DNA of 64,000 nucleotides from Chitinophagaceae bacterium (GCA_016721725.1 JADKHN010000001.1:372001-436000); one strand, 5' to 3'. Positions 26,613 through 35,730 are shown, counted from the first letter of the stretch. The notes: generated from the letters alone by a model not told the origin. Numbers and translations are program-made.

Positions 26613-27665
26613 TTAAGGCTGATCTTTATTATCGGGAAACAACAGGTTGGTATTTCCTTTGGCAGCCGCTTTTTTTCCGAGGTGTTCATAGGCTTTTGCC
26701 GTGGCTTCCCTTCCCCGGGATGTTCTTTGCAAAAATCCTTCCTGGATCAGAAAAGGCTCATACACTTCTTCCAATGTGCCGGTCTCTTCGCCAACCGCAG
26801 TGGCGATGGTGGTGATGCCAACAGGCCCTCCTTTGAATTTATCAATGATCACGGAGAGAATACGATTGTCCATTTCATCCAGTCCGTGCTGGTCCACATT
26901 CAATGCTTTCAACGAATGTTCGGTGATGGCCAGGTCGATCACTCCGTTTCCGAGTACCTGGGCAAAATCCCTCACCCGCCTCAGCAGGCCATTGGCGATC
27001 CGGGGTGTTCCGCGGCTTCTGCGGGCGATCTCGGCCGACGCGTCACTGGTGATCCTGGTACCCAGGATCTTTGCTGAACGAAGTATGATGTTCTGGAGGG
27101 TGACCGCATCATAATATTCCAGCCGGGATTTGATACCAAAGCGGCTGAGCAAGGGCGCCGTCAGCAATTCGCTTCGGGTGGTCGCGCCGATCAGGGTAAA
27201 AGGGTTCAGGTTCAGTTGTACGCTGCGTGCATTGGGGCCGCTGTCGATCATGATGTCGATGCGGTAATCTTCCATGGCAGCGTATAAATATTCCTCCACG
27301 ACGGTACTCAACCGGTGGATCTCATCAATGAATAACACATCATTGGGTTCCAGATTGGTGAGGAGCCCGGCCAGGTCGCCCGGCTTTTCGATCACCGGCC
27401 CGCTGGTCTCCCTGATATTCACCCCCAGTTCATTGGCGACGATCCTGGACAAGGTTGTTTTCCCCAGCCCCGGAGGTCCGTGGAACAGGATGTGATCCAG
27501 CGCTTCACCCCTCATTTTCGCCGCCTTGATGAAAATGGTGATATTCTCAATGATCTGCGACTGCCCGGAAAAATCATTGATTGCCGAAGGCCGGATCGTG
27601 TTCTCAAAAACCACGTCGGCGGCGCTCAGTTTATCTTTATCGGTATTTAAATTTGTATTTGACAT
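26613..27665 (-). CDS. ruvB: Holliday junction branch migration ATPase RuvB
   Basis: 350 residues from the ATG at 27665 (MSNTNLNTDKDK), the usual family size; an upstream ATG would add 13 residues unlike homologues. Motifs: IRPSAINDFSGQ, Walker A GPPGLGKTTLS, Walker B FIDEIHRL, sensor 1 IGATTRSELLTAPLLSRFG, and sensor 2 RSRGTPRIANGLLRRVRDFA. The C-terminal winged helix has GPVGITTIATAVGEE and EPFLIQEGFLQRTSRGR. RuvB drives branch migration with RuvA and RuvC during recombination repair; neither is in this window. Confidence 0.96.
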   Translation of the reverse strand: MSNTNLNTDKDKLSAADVVFENTIRPSAINDFSGQSQIIENITIFIKAAKMRGEALDHILFHGPPGLGKTTLSRIVANELGVNIRETSGPVIEKPGDLAGLLTNLEPNDVLFIDEIHRLSTVVEEYLYAAMEDYRIDIMIDSGPNARSVQLNLNPFTLIGATTRSELLTAPLLSRFGIKSRLEYYDAVTLQNIILRSAKILGTRITSDASAEIARRSRGTPRIANGLLRRVRDFAQVLGNGVIDLAITEHSLKALNVDQHGLDEMDNRILSVIIDKFKGGPVGITTIATAVGEETGTLEEVYEPFLIQEGFLQRTSRGREATAKAYEHLGKKAAAKGNTNLLFPDNKDQP

Positions 27666-27724
27666 GAACCTTTCAAAGGGGTATATTGTAAAACTAATTA
27701 TCATTCATCACAAAACCATAAATC

Positions 27725-28372
27725 ATGAAAATCGGCATCATCGGAAGTGGCATCGTCGGCCGGGTCCTGGCCAGGGCTTTTTTTAGCGAAGGACACCAGG
27801 TCGTGCTCGGGACCCGCGATATCAACAAGGAAGAACTGTTGAAATTTAAGGATGAAAACCCCTCCATTGGGCTGGGGTCATTTGAAGAGACGGCATCGCA
27901 TTCCGACCTGGTGGTCCTGGCTGTGAGTGGTAGCGTGGTCTTGGAAGCCATCGACCTGGCAGGCAAGGGAAATTTTATTGGAAAGACCGTGATCGATGCG
28001 ACCAACCCGATCGCAAAAGAACCTCCGGTCAACGGGGTACTCAAATTCTTTACCGATTACAACAGTTCGCTGATGGAAAAGATCCAGGAGACGCTGCCGG
28101 AGGCCAAACTGGTCAAGGCCTTCAGTTGCGTGGGAAACGCCTATATGTACAAACCTGATTTCAACGGCATTACCCCCACCATGTTCATCTGTGGCAATGA
28201 TGGCGAGGCAAAAAGAACGGTAACCGGGATACTCGACCGTTTTGGATGGGAGACTGCGGATATGGGCATGGCGGAATCGGCCAGGGCTATCGAGCCCCTG
28301 TGTATCTTATGGTGCATACCGGGTATTCTGCAGGGACAATGGAGGCATGCTTTCAAATTGTTGAAGCAGTAA
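27725..28372 (+). CDS. NADPH-dependent F420-reductase-like oxidoreductase
   Basis: 215 residues. The Rossmann motif GIIGSGIVGRVLARAF opens the protein, followed by GHQVVLGTRD, a motif of the F420_oxidored domain. Conserved VIDATNPI and LVKAFSCVGN match bacterial members. Such proteins in bacteria without F420 probably act on other substrates with NADPH; no F420 genes are present here. The gene is divergent from ruvB and separate from the two-component pair that follows 150 bases later. No signal peptide. Confidence 0.8.
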   Translation: MKIGIIGSGIVGRVLARAFFSEGHQVVLGTRDINKEELLKFKDENPSIGLGSFEETASHSDLVVLAVSGSVVLEAIDLAGKGNFIGKTVIDATNPIAKEPPVNGVLKFFTDYNSSLMEKIQETLPEAKLVKAFSCVGNAYMYKPDFNGITPTMFICGNDGEAKRTVTGILDRFGWETADMGMAESARAIEPLCILWCIPGILQGQWRHAFKLLKQ

Positions 28373-28513
28373 AGAAAATCCTGCGGTACAGCGGGATGGT
28401 CCTGCTCATGCGGCCGATCCCGTTCAGGGAGGATCTGAAAGGCCTTCATTCGCCTCTCACCACTACATTTCACCATTAATCAAAAGGGGTCGTATTTTCC
28501 CTATATTGGGGGC

Positions 28514-28521
28514 TATTTTTG
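28514..28521 (+). promoter_or_regulatory. -7 promoter box of the LytS-type kinase
   Basis: TATTTTTG matches TAnnTTTG and ends four bases before the ATG at 28526. Confidence 0.6.
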
Positions 28522-28525
28522 TCAG

Positions 28526-29767
28526 ATGCAGAAAACGAATTTGCAATATTGGTTTTGCCAGGTATTGGGCTGGGGCGGGTGGATCCTGTTGAATCTGTTC
28601 ATCGCTTACCAGTTTGCCAGTGAATATTACCTGAACCCGGAAGAGAAAAAGCAGTTGTTCTTCCTGGCCATGGGCATTGATTTCATCTGGGGTATCCTGA
28701 GCACCCATCTCCTGCGGATGGTACTGAAACGACTGAACTGGATACGGTTCTCATTCCGGAAAGTGACGGTGATGTTCCTGATCGGCGTGGTCACCACCGG
28801 TCTGCTGCAGTATTATGGCATTAAGGCCACGGCCCACCTGAGTGGAAAATCCTTTTCGGCATATATGGATAAGGAAAGGCTGGCCAGGGCCCAAAAGATG
28901 GAATCCGACGCCGGATTGGCCAATACCCCCTATTATCAATTCAAAAAACTGTCTTTAGGAGATTCTTCTGAGTACAATATGTCCATGAAGATCAAAAAGA
29001 CGACCGGTTGGCAACGGGATGCCAATGGGAAATGGAAATTCGAGGAACCGACCAAAGGCCGTGAATTCTGGGAATATTTTTTTTCCATTGTACTCGTAGC
29101 CATTTGGCTGCTCATTTACCTGGTTTGGCATTACATTCTCAAGAACCGGAATGACCAGCTCGACAAACTGAAACTGGAGTCCACGGTGAAGGAACTGGAA
29201 CTGAAGACCATCAAATCCCATATCAACCCTCATTTTATCTTCAATTCCCTGAACAGCATCAGGGCGTTGGTAGATGAGAATCCCGAAAGGGCGCGCAGGG
29301 CCATCACCGAACTCAGCAACATCCTGCGCAGCAGCATGAAGGCCGAAAAATCAGAGACCGTTTCACTGGAGAAGGAACTGGATATCGTAAAGGATTACCT
29401 TGCCTTAGAACAAATGCGCTTTGAAGAGCGGCTGCAGGTACGTTTCGAGATCGATGAAGACACTTTACAACATCCCGTACCGCCCATGATGCTGCAAACG
29501 CTGGTTGAGAACGCCATCAAGCATGGCATAAGCAAACAGGTATCCGGAGGGCAGGTGAAGATCATCGCCAGCTACAAAGGCGACCACCTGGAACTGCTGG
29601 TACAGAACACCGGGCAGCTGGACAAGGAGATCAACGGCGACGGATTCGGCATCAAGAGTACCCAGGACCGCCTGAACCTGATGTACCAGGGCAAGGCCTT
29701 CTTTGAGATCAGGAATGCAGGTCCCGATCTGGTGGAATCCAGGGTCCTGGTCCCGGTTATCCTTTGA
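28526..29767 (+). CDS. LytS-family sensor histidine kinase
   Basis: 413 residues. Three or four N-terminal membrane helices (WFCQVLGWGGWILLNLFIA, FLAMGIDFIWGILSTH, VMFLIGVVTTGLLQYYGI and, after an extracytoplasmic loop, FFSIVLVAIWLLIYLVW) precede a coiled linker and the His_kinase domain. The phospho-acceptor is the second His of SHINPHFIFNSLN (about residue 236). The ATPase N box is QTLVENAIKHGI, with GFGIKSTQDRL for the G box. It pairs with the LytTR regulator 36 bases downstream. The signal sensed is unknown; the extracytoplasmic loop between helices 3 and 4 is about 80 residues. Confidence 0.93.
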   Translation: MQKTNLQYWFCQVLGWGGWILLNLFIAYQFASEYYLNPEEKKQLFFLAMGIDFIWGILSTHLLRMVLKRLNWIRFSFRKVTVMFLIGVVTTGLLQYYGIKATAHLSGKSFSAYMDKERLARAQKMESDAGLANTPYYQFKKLSLGDSSEYNMSMKIKKTTGWQRDANGKWKFEEPTKGREFWEYFFSIVLVAIWLLIYLVWHYILKNRNDQLDKLKLESTVKELELKTIKSHINPHFIFNSLNSIRALVDENPERARRAITELSNILRSSMKAEKSETVSLEKELDIVKDYLALEQMRFEERLQVRFEIDEDTLQHPVPPMMLQTLVENAIKHGISKQVSGGQVKIIASYKGDHLELLVQNTGQLDKEINGDGFGIKSTQDRLNLMYQGKAFFEIRNAGPDLVESRVLVPVIL

Positions 29768-29803
29768 GCAACCTAACTTTTAATAAACAAAATTCATCGA
29801 GCC

Positions 29804-30535
29804 ATGCACAAGGTCATTATCATTGATGATGAAAGATTAGCCAGAAATGAATTGAAGAAATTGTTACTTGAATTTCCCGAGATCGAAGTGATCGGGGAGG
29901 CAACCAATGCAACGGAGGGTCTGGAAAAAATTGAAAGCCTTTCCCCCGACCTGGTCTTCCTGGACATCCAGATGCCGGGCAAAACGGGTTTCGATATGCT
30001 GACCGAATTGGACAGCGCACCCCATGTGATCTTCACAACCGCTTATGATGAATATGCGCTGAAGGCCTTTGAAGTGAACGCATTGGATTACCTGATGAAA
30101 CCGGTAGAGCCTAAAAGGCTGGCCGACGCGCTTCAAAAACTCCACCTGGCCGAAGAAAAGGAAATGGCAACCGCCATGGCCGGTATCAACAGGGGCATCC
30201 TGACCGAACACGACCAGGTATTTGTCAAGGACGGAGAACGCTGCTGGTTCGTGAAACTGAGCGAGGTCCGCTTGTTTGAAAGCGTGGGAAATTATGCCAA
30301 GGTCTTCTTTAGCACGTACAAACCCCTGATCCTGAAATCACTGAATGCCCTGGAAGAAAGGCTGGATGATAAGGTCTTCTTCCGCGCCAACCGCAAGCAC
30401 ATCGTCAACATGCGCATGATCGAAAAGATAGAGCCTTATTTCAATGGCGGTCTATTGCTCGAATTACGCGGAGGCGAAAAAGTGGAAGTGAGCCGCAGGC
30501 AGGCGGTGAAATTCAAAGAAATGATGAGTCTTTAA
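29804..30535 (+). CDS. LytTR-family response regulator
   Basis: 243 residues. The receiver has acidic IIDDE, phospho-acceptor Asp54 (VFLDIQMPGKTG), TTAYDEYALKAFEVNALDYL and Lys in MKPVEPKRL. From about residue 140 the LytTR DNA-binding domain follows (VKDGERCWFVKLSEV, FESVGNYAKVFF, FFRANRKHIVNM). It is the cognate partner of the kinase just upstream. Targets cannot be read here; the M28 peptidase gene 30 bases downstream may be cotranscribed. Confidence 0.93.
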   Translation: MHKVIIIDDERLARNELKKLLLEFPEIEVIGEATNATEGLEKIESLSPDLVFLDIQMPGKTGFDMLTELDSAPHVIFTTAYDEYALKAFEVNALDYLMKPVEPKRLADALQKLHLAEEKEMATAMAGINRGILTEHDQVFVKDGERCWFVKLSEVRLFESVGNYAKVFFSTYKPLILKSLNALEERLDDKVFFRANRKHIVNMRMIEKIEPYFNGGLLLELRGGEKVEVSRRQAVKFKEMMSL

Positions 30536-30565
30536 ACCGGTTCAATTAAAAATGAAAAATCGAGA

Positions 30566-31852
30566 ATGAAAAAAATCATCCTGGTGACCCTGGCAGGCTT
30601 GTTCAGCCTGCTTTCTTTTTCACAGAAGATCGATAAGATCATCAATGCCGCAGAAGTGGAGCGGATCGAACGTGTTTTGGCAGCCGATGATATGCAGGGG
30701 CGGAAGACCTTCACCCCCGGCATCGATAAGGCGGCTGATTTCATCTCGGATGAATTCGCAAAAAGCAAACTCAGATTCTTCGGCTCCAATACGTCCTATT
30801 TCCAGGATATCGTAATGACAAAAGCCAAGCCGGTCGCGGTCACCGGACTGCTCAACAACGATTCGCTGACCAGCGCCAATGTGGCGGTGAATACCACCCA
30901 GGCCGAGGTCAATATCGCTTCGTTGAATGATTATGAAGTGGTGCGTGTCCGAAAAGAGGATGACTTCAACAAGACGGTCTTTCCCCTGTTCGACCGGGAA
31001 AAGAATCTGCTGATCCTGGTGGACACGGCCCATACTCGCCGGTTCAAAAGCATGCAGCGCTTTGGCGGCAATGCCAAATTCGCGTCAACGGTTTCACAGG
31101 TCTTTATCCTGACTGCGAACCTAGAGCCAAGTTCATTCCATCTCCAGGTAAGGAATCAACTTACCGAACAGAGACTTAAAAATGTCGTTGGCATCATTCC
31201 GGGCAAAAGTAAGAAAGAGGAATACGTGGTCTTCTCCGGCCATTACGATCATTTGGGCATCGGCAAGGCGAATAAGGACCAGGACAGCATCTATAACGGC
31301 GCCAATGACGATGCGGCCGGTACAACGGCGGTCATCATGTTGTCGAAATATTTCAGCAAACTGAAAAACAATGAACGCACCCTGGTATTCGTAGCCTTCA
31401 CTGCCGAAGAGATCGGCGGATTCGGCAGCCGCTATTTCAGCAAGCAGCTCGATCCTGCCAAAGTAGTGGCCATGTTCAATATCGAAATGATCGGAACCGA
31501 AAGCAAATGGGGTACCAACAGCGCCTATATCACCGGTTACGAGAAAAGCGATATGGGCAAGATCCTGCAGGCCAACCTGGAAGGAACGGCCTTTCATTTC
31601 GAACCCGACCCTTATCCGAAGCAAAACCTGTTTTACCGCAGCGATAACGCCACCCTCGCCCAACTGGGCGTACCCGCGCATACCATCTCCACCTCAAAGA
31701 TGGATACCGAAAAATTCTATCACACCCTGGATGATGAACTGGAGACACTGGATATGAACAATATGGCCGAGATCATCAAAGCCATTGCCATCAGCAGTAA
31801 GTCGATCATCAGCGGCAAGGATACCCCTTCAAGAGTGGAGAAAGAAAAATAA
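30566..31852 (+). CDS. secreted M28-family zinc aminopeptidase
   Basis: 428 residues with a signal peptide (IILVTLAGLFSLLSFSQ). A short PA-like region lies before the catalytic domain. Zinc ligands and catalytic residues are visible: SGHYDHLG (His), NGANDDAAGT (bridging Asp), FTAEEIGGFGS (Glu pair), NIEMIGT and a late His in VPAHTIST. The family removes N-terminal residues from peptides in the periplasm or outside the cell. It follows the LytTR regulator closely and may belong to that operon. Confidence 0.9.
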   Translation: MKKIILVTLAGLFSLLSFSQKIDKIINAAEVERIERVLAADDMQGRKTFTPGIDKAADFISDEFAKSKLRFFGSNTSYFQDIVMTKAKPVAVTGLLNNDSLTSANVAVNTTQAEVNIASLNDYEVVRVRKEDDFNKTVFPLFDREKNLLILVDTAHTRRFKSMQRFGGNAKFASTVSQVFILTANLEPSSFHLQVRNQLTEQRLKNVVGIIPGKSKKEEYVVFSGHYDHLGIGKANKDQDSIYNGANDDAAGTTAVIMLSKYFSKLKNNERTLVFVAFTAEEIGGFGSRYFSKQLDPAKVVAMFNIEMIGTESKWGTNSAYITGYEKSDMGKILQANLEGTAFHFEPDPYPKQNLFYRSDNATLAQLGVPAHTISTSKMDTEKFYHTLDDELETLDMNNMAEIIKAIAISSKSIISGKDTPSRVEKEK

Positions 31853-31863
31853 AAAATGAAAAA

Positions 31864-32631
31864 TTATACCTGCATTTTCACCGGTACACTATGTACGGCA
31901 GCAGCCATCTCCCGGATCAAAGAAGCATCTTTTTCGATGGCATTGCCTACGACGATCACGTCAGCTCCGGCCTTGCAATTGAGGTAGGCTTTTTCGGGTT
32001 CAACGATACCGCCGCCAACGATCAACGGCACTTCAATACAGGAAGCCACACTGGCGATCATCTGTTCTGAAATGGCCCTTTTCGCACCGCTTCCCGCATC
32101 CATATAGATCAGTTTCATGCCCAGCATCTCCCCGGCCATGGCCGTACACATGGCGATCTCCGTCTTATCGGAAGGTAAGGGCGCGGCATTGGATATATAG
32201 GAAACCGTGGTCGGTGCGCCTCCGTCGATCACCATGTATCCGGTAGGCATGATCTCCAGTCCGCTCTGACGAACGACAGGCGCAGAGATCACGTGCTGAC
32301 CGATGAGCATATCGGCGTTACGGCCACTGATCAGTGAAAGGTATAATAAGGCATCGGCATACTTGCTGACCTGTGAAGGGCTTCCGGGAAAAAGGATGAC
32401 GGGAATATCGCAGCGGGATTTTATCAGTTTTACACAATCATCCAGGTAATTGGAGATGACCAGGCTGCCACCGGCCAGGAAATAATCCACCTGGGCATCA
32501 CGGGCCAGTTCGATCAACTGCTCCATATGGGTGTCATTGACCTTATCGGGATCGATAAGTACCGCAAAGGATTTCTTGCCCTGTCTTTTACGTTCTGTTA
32601 ATGAGTGATATATGCCACTGGCCTTTTCCAA
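31864..32631 (-). CDS. geranylgeranylglyceryl phosphate synthase family protein
   Basis: 255 residues with a TIM-barrel pattern. It has FAVLIDPDKV at the first strand, FLAGGSLVISNYLDD, the phosphate-loop IVGGGIVEPEKAY and a closing VVGNAIEKD. YMDAGSGAKRAISEQMI is the family's glycerol-phosphate region. In archaea this enzyme makes the first ether-lipid bond between sn-glycerol-1-phosphate and a polyprenyl diphosphate. Bacteroidota carry group II homologues shown in Flavobacterium to make the geranylgeranyl product, with unknown physiology. No other ether-lipid gene is nearby. It converges with the M28 gene and diverges from arfB. Confidence 0.9.
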   Translation of the reverse strand: MEKASGIYHSLTERKRQGKKSFAVLIDPDKVNDTHMEQLIELARDAQVDYFLAGGSLVISNYLDDCVKLIKSRCDIPVILFPGSPSQVSKYADALLYLSLISGRNADMLIGQHVISAPVVRQSGLEIMPTGYMVIDGGAPTTVSYISNAAPLPSDKTEIAMCTAMAGEMLGMKLIYMDAGSGAKRAISEQMIASVASCIEVPLIVGGGIVEPEKAYLNCKAGADVIVVGNAIEKDASLIREMAAAVHSVPVKMQV

Positions 32632-32728
32632 TCTGATGGTTTATGCAAAAATGTAAAAAAAAACGCTCTTATCGAAATAATAGACCCAAATATGGGTCAT
32701 TCGGCTGCAAATTCGCTCATTTTATCCG

Positions 32729-32736
32729 TAAATTTG
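32729..32736 (+). promoter_or_regulatory. -7 promoter box of arfB-mbnP-mbnH
   Basis: TAAATTTG matches TAnnTTTG and ends five bases before the ATG at 32742. It is the only evident promoter for the three-gene run. Confidence 0.6.
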
Positions 32737-32741
32737 AGAAG

Positions 32742-33146
32742 ATGACCGATCTGTCTGACGAGATAAAATTCAAAACAGCCCGTAGCGGGGGAAAAGGCGG
32801 CCAAAATGTCAATAAAGTGGAAACGATGGTGGAGGGATATTGGTCTGTTGATCATTCCAGTCTGTTCACCGATGAACAAAAATCGGTGCTAAAGGAAAAA
32901 CTGGCCGCCAAGATCAACTCGGAAGGGTTTTTGCTGGTAAAAAGCCAGGTTCACCGTACCCAATTGGCCAATAAGCAGCAGGTGGTGAAGAAAATGAATC
33001 TGCTGGTCAGTCATGCATTGGTGAAACCAAAACCGAGGAAGGCGACAAAACCCTCAAAAGCGGCCCGGGAAAAAAGGATCGAAATAAAGAAACAAGCATC
33101 GGTAGTTAAGGAATTGAGAAAAAAAATCAGCCGGGAAGACTGGTAG
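32742..33146 (+). CDS. arfB: alternative ribosome-rescue factor ArfB (peptidyl-tRNA hydrolase)
   Basis: 134 residues from the ATG at 32742 (MTDLSDEIKFKTARSG). The catalytic GGQ lies at residues 19-21 within SGGKGGQNVNKVET, as in class I release factors, but the codon-recognition domains are absent. The basic C-terminal tail (KPRKATKPSKAAREKR and onward) is the part that enters the empty mRNA channel of stalled ribosomes. A longer in-frame start at 32643 would cross the -7 box and is rejected. The mbnP-like gene starts 6 bases after its stop. Confidence 0.92.
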   Translation: MTDLSDEIKFKTARSGGKGGQNVNKVETMVEGYWSVDHSSLFTDEQKSVLKEKLAAKINSEGFLLVKSQVHRTQLANKQQVVKKMNLLVSHALVKPKPRKATKPSKAAREKRIEIKKQASVVKELRKKISREDW

Positions 33147-33152
33147 TATCAT

Positions 33153-33920
33153 ATGAAATCAAAAACACAAATCGTTTTCGTTCTATGGGCTGGCCTGACC
33201 CTGGTAATCTCCGGATGCCAGAAAACCCTCGAATTTGATAAGACAGGCACCGTGAAAGTGACCTTCAGGAATACCGTAAAAGGTGCGCCGCTTGCATTGA
33301 ATACCGGCATTTATACAAACCCTTTCTCCGAAAGCTATACCGTTTCGAAATTCAAATATTATATCAGCAATGTGGGGATCGATGCCGTTTTGGGAAGCTT
33401 CAGCGAACAACAGGAAAGCTATCACCTGATCGATGCCGTCAATCCCGCTTCCCTGAGTTTCAGTTTCCCGGCCAATATCGGCGTATACCAATCCGTTACC
33501 TTCATGTTGGGGGTGGACAGCCTTCGTAATGTCAGCGGGGCACAGACCGGGGCGCTGGACCCTACCAATGATATGTTCTGGACCTGGAACAGCGGTTATA
33601 TCATGGCCAAATTTGAAGGGAACTCGCCCGCATCAGCCCAGGTGAACAATAAAGTGGAATACCATATCGGTGGTTTTTCGGGTGCTAACAGCGTGCTCAA
33701 GACCCTGACCCTGCTATTCCCCAGCGGAAAGCAAATGGATATCCGGGAAGGCCAGATGAGTGAGATCTTCATTGATGCGGATTTTGACCAGTGGTGGCAG
33801 AATCCCAATGACCTGAAGATAACCGATAACCCGGTTTGTACCACACCGGGGGCGCTGGCGAAACAGATCGCCGATAACTACAGTAAAATGTTCACCGTAA
33901 CCGATGTGATCAATTATTAA
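33153..33920 (+). CDS. MbnP-like copper-associated lipoprotein
   Basis: 255 residues. A lipobox (LVISGC, Cys22) anchors it to a membrane. The body matches MbnP: VKVTFRNTVKGAPL, KFKYYISNV, FMLGVDSLRN, and MFWTWNSGYIMAKFEG with Trp143 and Trp145. In the methanotroph MbnP, a Trp is converted to kynurenine by the di-heme partner MbnH, creating a copper site; which Trp would be modified here cannot be fixed from sequence alone. The partner gene follows after two bases. No methanobactin genes are present, in line with the wide distribution of the pair outside methanotrophs. Confidence 0.88.
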   Translation: MKSKTQIVFVLWAGLTLVISGCQKTLEFDKTGTVKVTFRNTVKGAPLALNTGIYTNPFSESYTVSKFKYYISNVGIDAVLGSFSEQQESYHLIDAVNPASLSFSFPANIGVYQSVTFMLGVDSLRNVSGAQTGALDPTNDMFWTWNSGYIMAKFEGNSPASAQVNNKVEYHIGGFSGANSVLKTLTLLFPSGKQMDIREGQMSEIFIDADFDQWWQNPNDLKITDNPVCTTPGALAKQIADNYSKMFTVTDVINY

Positions 33921-33922
33921 AC

Positions 33923-34981
33923 ATGACCCGGAATATCATCATAACGCTGTTCTTGTATGTTGCGCTCGCCGTAATGGTACTCAATGCCTGTAAAAAATCG
34001 GATACCGGAGGCACAGATAACCCTCCGTTCAATCCCACCTATCTGCAACTCAAGGTTCCGGCCGGTTGGCCCCAGCCACTGGATATCTATGCCAACAATA
34101 AACTCACCGAAGAAGGATTTCAGCTGGGACGAAAACTGTTTTACGATGGCAAACTGAGCAAGGATGGCAATTTTCCCTGCGGAAGCTGTCACCAGCAATT
34201 CGCTGCCTTTGCCACCTACGACCATGATTTCAGCCATGGATTCAACAATAGTTTCACCACCCGAAACGCACCGGTCACTTTTAACCTGGCCTGGATGCCC
34301 CTGCTCCATTTTGACGGAGGCATCAACAATATAGAGGTACAGCCCCTGGCGCCGTTGACCGCACCCAATGAAATGGCGGAGAATATCGACAGTGTTTTGA
34401 ATAAACTGAGGAAGGATCCGAATTACCCCACGATGTTCAAGGCGGCATTCGGCAGCACTGACATCACCAGCCAGCGGATGCTCAAGGCCCTGGCCCAGTT
34501 CACCGGTTCCATCATTTCCGCGGATTCCAAATACGATAAATACAAACGGGGAGAGGCCACCTTTACCGCCAATGAGTTAAGCGGCTATAACCTGTTCAAA
34601 GCGAAATGTGAGAGTTGCCATAAGGAACCCCTGTTCACCGATAATTCCTTCCGGAATAACGGGATGCCCGTCAATACATTCATCAACGACATCGGCAGGA
34701 TGCGTATCACCAATAACCGTAATGATTCACTGAAATTCAAGGTGCCCACCCTGCGTAACATCGTTTCTTCCTTCCCTTATATGCATGACGGCCGCTTTTA
34801 TACACTCGGCCAGGCGATCGATCATTACCGGACCGGCATCATCACCACGCAACCCACCCTGGACCCGCTGCTGGTCAACCGGATTCCGCTAACCAACCTG
34901 GAAAAGAACGACATCCTGTACTTCCTGTATACGTTATCCGACACCGCTTTCATCCATAACCCGCGCTTCAAGGAATTCTAA
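33923..34981 (+). CDS. MbnH-like di-heme enzyme (MauG/cytochrome c peroxidase superfamily)
   Basis: 352 residues with a lipoprotein-like start (VLNAC, Cys23). Two heme sites: Cys86-Cys89-His90 (CGSCH) and Cys229-Cys232-His233 (CESCH). Family motifs FTTRNAPVTFNLAWM, LLHFDGGINNIEVQPLAPL and TLRNIVSSFPYMHDG are present. The tight coupling to an MbnP-like gene (2 bases) marks it as the MbnH type, which uses a high-valent di-heme state to oxidise Trp in its partner. It differs in context and loop motifs from the peroxidase at 23.5 kb. Its 3' end is 5 bases from a converging gene. Confidence 0.9.
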   Translation: MTRNIIITLFLYVALAVMVLNACKKSDTGGTDNPPFNPTYLQLKVPAGWPQPLDIYANNKLTEEGFQLGRKLFYDGKLSKDGNFPCGSCHQQFAAFATYDHDFSHGFNNSFTTRNAPVTFNLAWMPLLHFDGGINNIEVQPLAPLTAPNEMAENIDSVLNKLRKDPNYPTMFKAAFGSTDITSQRMLKALAQFTGSIISADSKYDKYKRGEATFTANELSGYNLFKAKCESCHKEPLFTDNSFRNNGMPVNTFINDIGRMRITNNRNDSLKFKVPTLRNIVSSFPYMHDGRFYTLGQAIDHYRTGIITTQPTLDPLLVNRIPLTNLEKNDILYFLYTLSDTAFIHNPRFKEF

Positions 34982-34986
34982 GGATA

Positions 34987-35625
34987 TTACTGACGACGCT
35001 TCCCCTTCAGGGTCTCCAGGATCTGTTGTTGTTTCTCGGTATCTGATTTGAGGTCAGCCTGTTCCTTACTATTGTTCTCAATGTCCTTTTCCAGCTTCTT
35101 CTTTTTCTTCTGAAGATCCTCGGCATCATTGACCAGGTTATTCCTTCTCTTCTCATTTCCGCGCATCACTTCTTCCTGCTCGGCGATCTGCTGCTCCAGG
35201 TCGTAATAAGCAATGATATTCCGGAGGCTGTCGAGGTGGGTCTTGGCTTTATTGAATATCCCGGGATGGCTCTGTTCTGTGATGAAATCATCGAAGCCTT
35301 TCGACAGGATCAAGGTTACCGTGGAAGTTTCCTTTTCCTTCTTGCTTTTCCGGTCAACCAGGTAATACAGGTCCAGGGGTTCATTGCCGAAATCAGACCA
35401 TTTCACACCCCGGTACACCGTATAACCCTTGAGCTCTTTTCCCTTGTACCCCAGCTTCTGTAGTGTATCATCGATCGCTGCGGCCACCGTTTTTTCCGGA
35501 AAGGGAATATCATTGATGACTGCCTGACGGCTGACCTTCTGATACTCCACTGAAGTAACGTAAGATTGCGCGGAAACACCGGCATAGATGAAAAGCGCCG
35601 TCAGCAATACAGTTATTCTTTTCAT
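34987..35625 (-). CDS. secreted coiled-coil protein of unknown function
   Basis: 212 residues. A signal peptide (ITVLLTALFIYAGVSAQ) is followed by a globular part of about 110 residues (SYVTSVEYQKVSRQAVINDI, LYYLVDRKSKKEKETSTVTL). The C-terminal 80 residues are a strongly charged coiled coil (LVNDAEDLQKKKKKLEKD). I do not recognise the family. It is transcribed from its own -7 box and converges with the mbnPH run, with no sign of functional linkage. Confidence 0.75.
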   Translation of the reverse strand: MKRITVLLTALFIYAGVSAQSYVTSVEYQKVSRQAVINDIPFPEKTVAAAIDDTLQKLGYKGKELKGYTVYRGVKWSDFGNEPLDLYYLVDRKSKKEKETSTVTLILSKGFDDFITEQSHPGIFNKAKTHLDSLRNIIAYYDLEQQIAEQEEVMRGNEKRRNNLVNDAEDLQKKKKKLEKDIENNSKEQADLKSDTEKQQQILETLKGKRRQ

Positions 35626-35638
35626 AAATTTCTTTTTC

Positions 35639-35646
35639 CAAAGATA
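35639..35646 (-). promoter_or_regulatory. -7 promoter box of the coiled-coil protein gene
   Basis: TATCTTTG on the minus strand matches TAnnTTTG, 13 bases before the ATG at 35625. Confidence 0.55.
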
Positions 35647-35705
35647 GAATAAGTTACCGAAGGGTTGAACCCCGCAATTTGAAGAGTCAATTGAAATTAT
35701 AACGG

Positions 35706-35713
35706 TAAATTTG
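35706..35713 (+). promoter_or_regulatory. -7 promoter box of the flippase gene
   Basis: TAAATTTG matches TAnnTTTG, 17 bases before the TTG start at 35731. Confidence 0.55.
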
Positions 35714-35730
35714 TCCTAAACCCCATTTCA

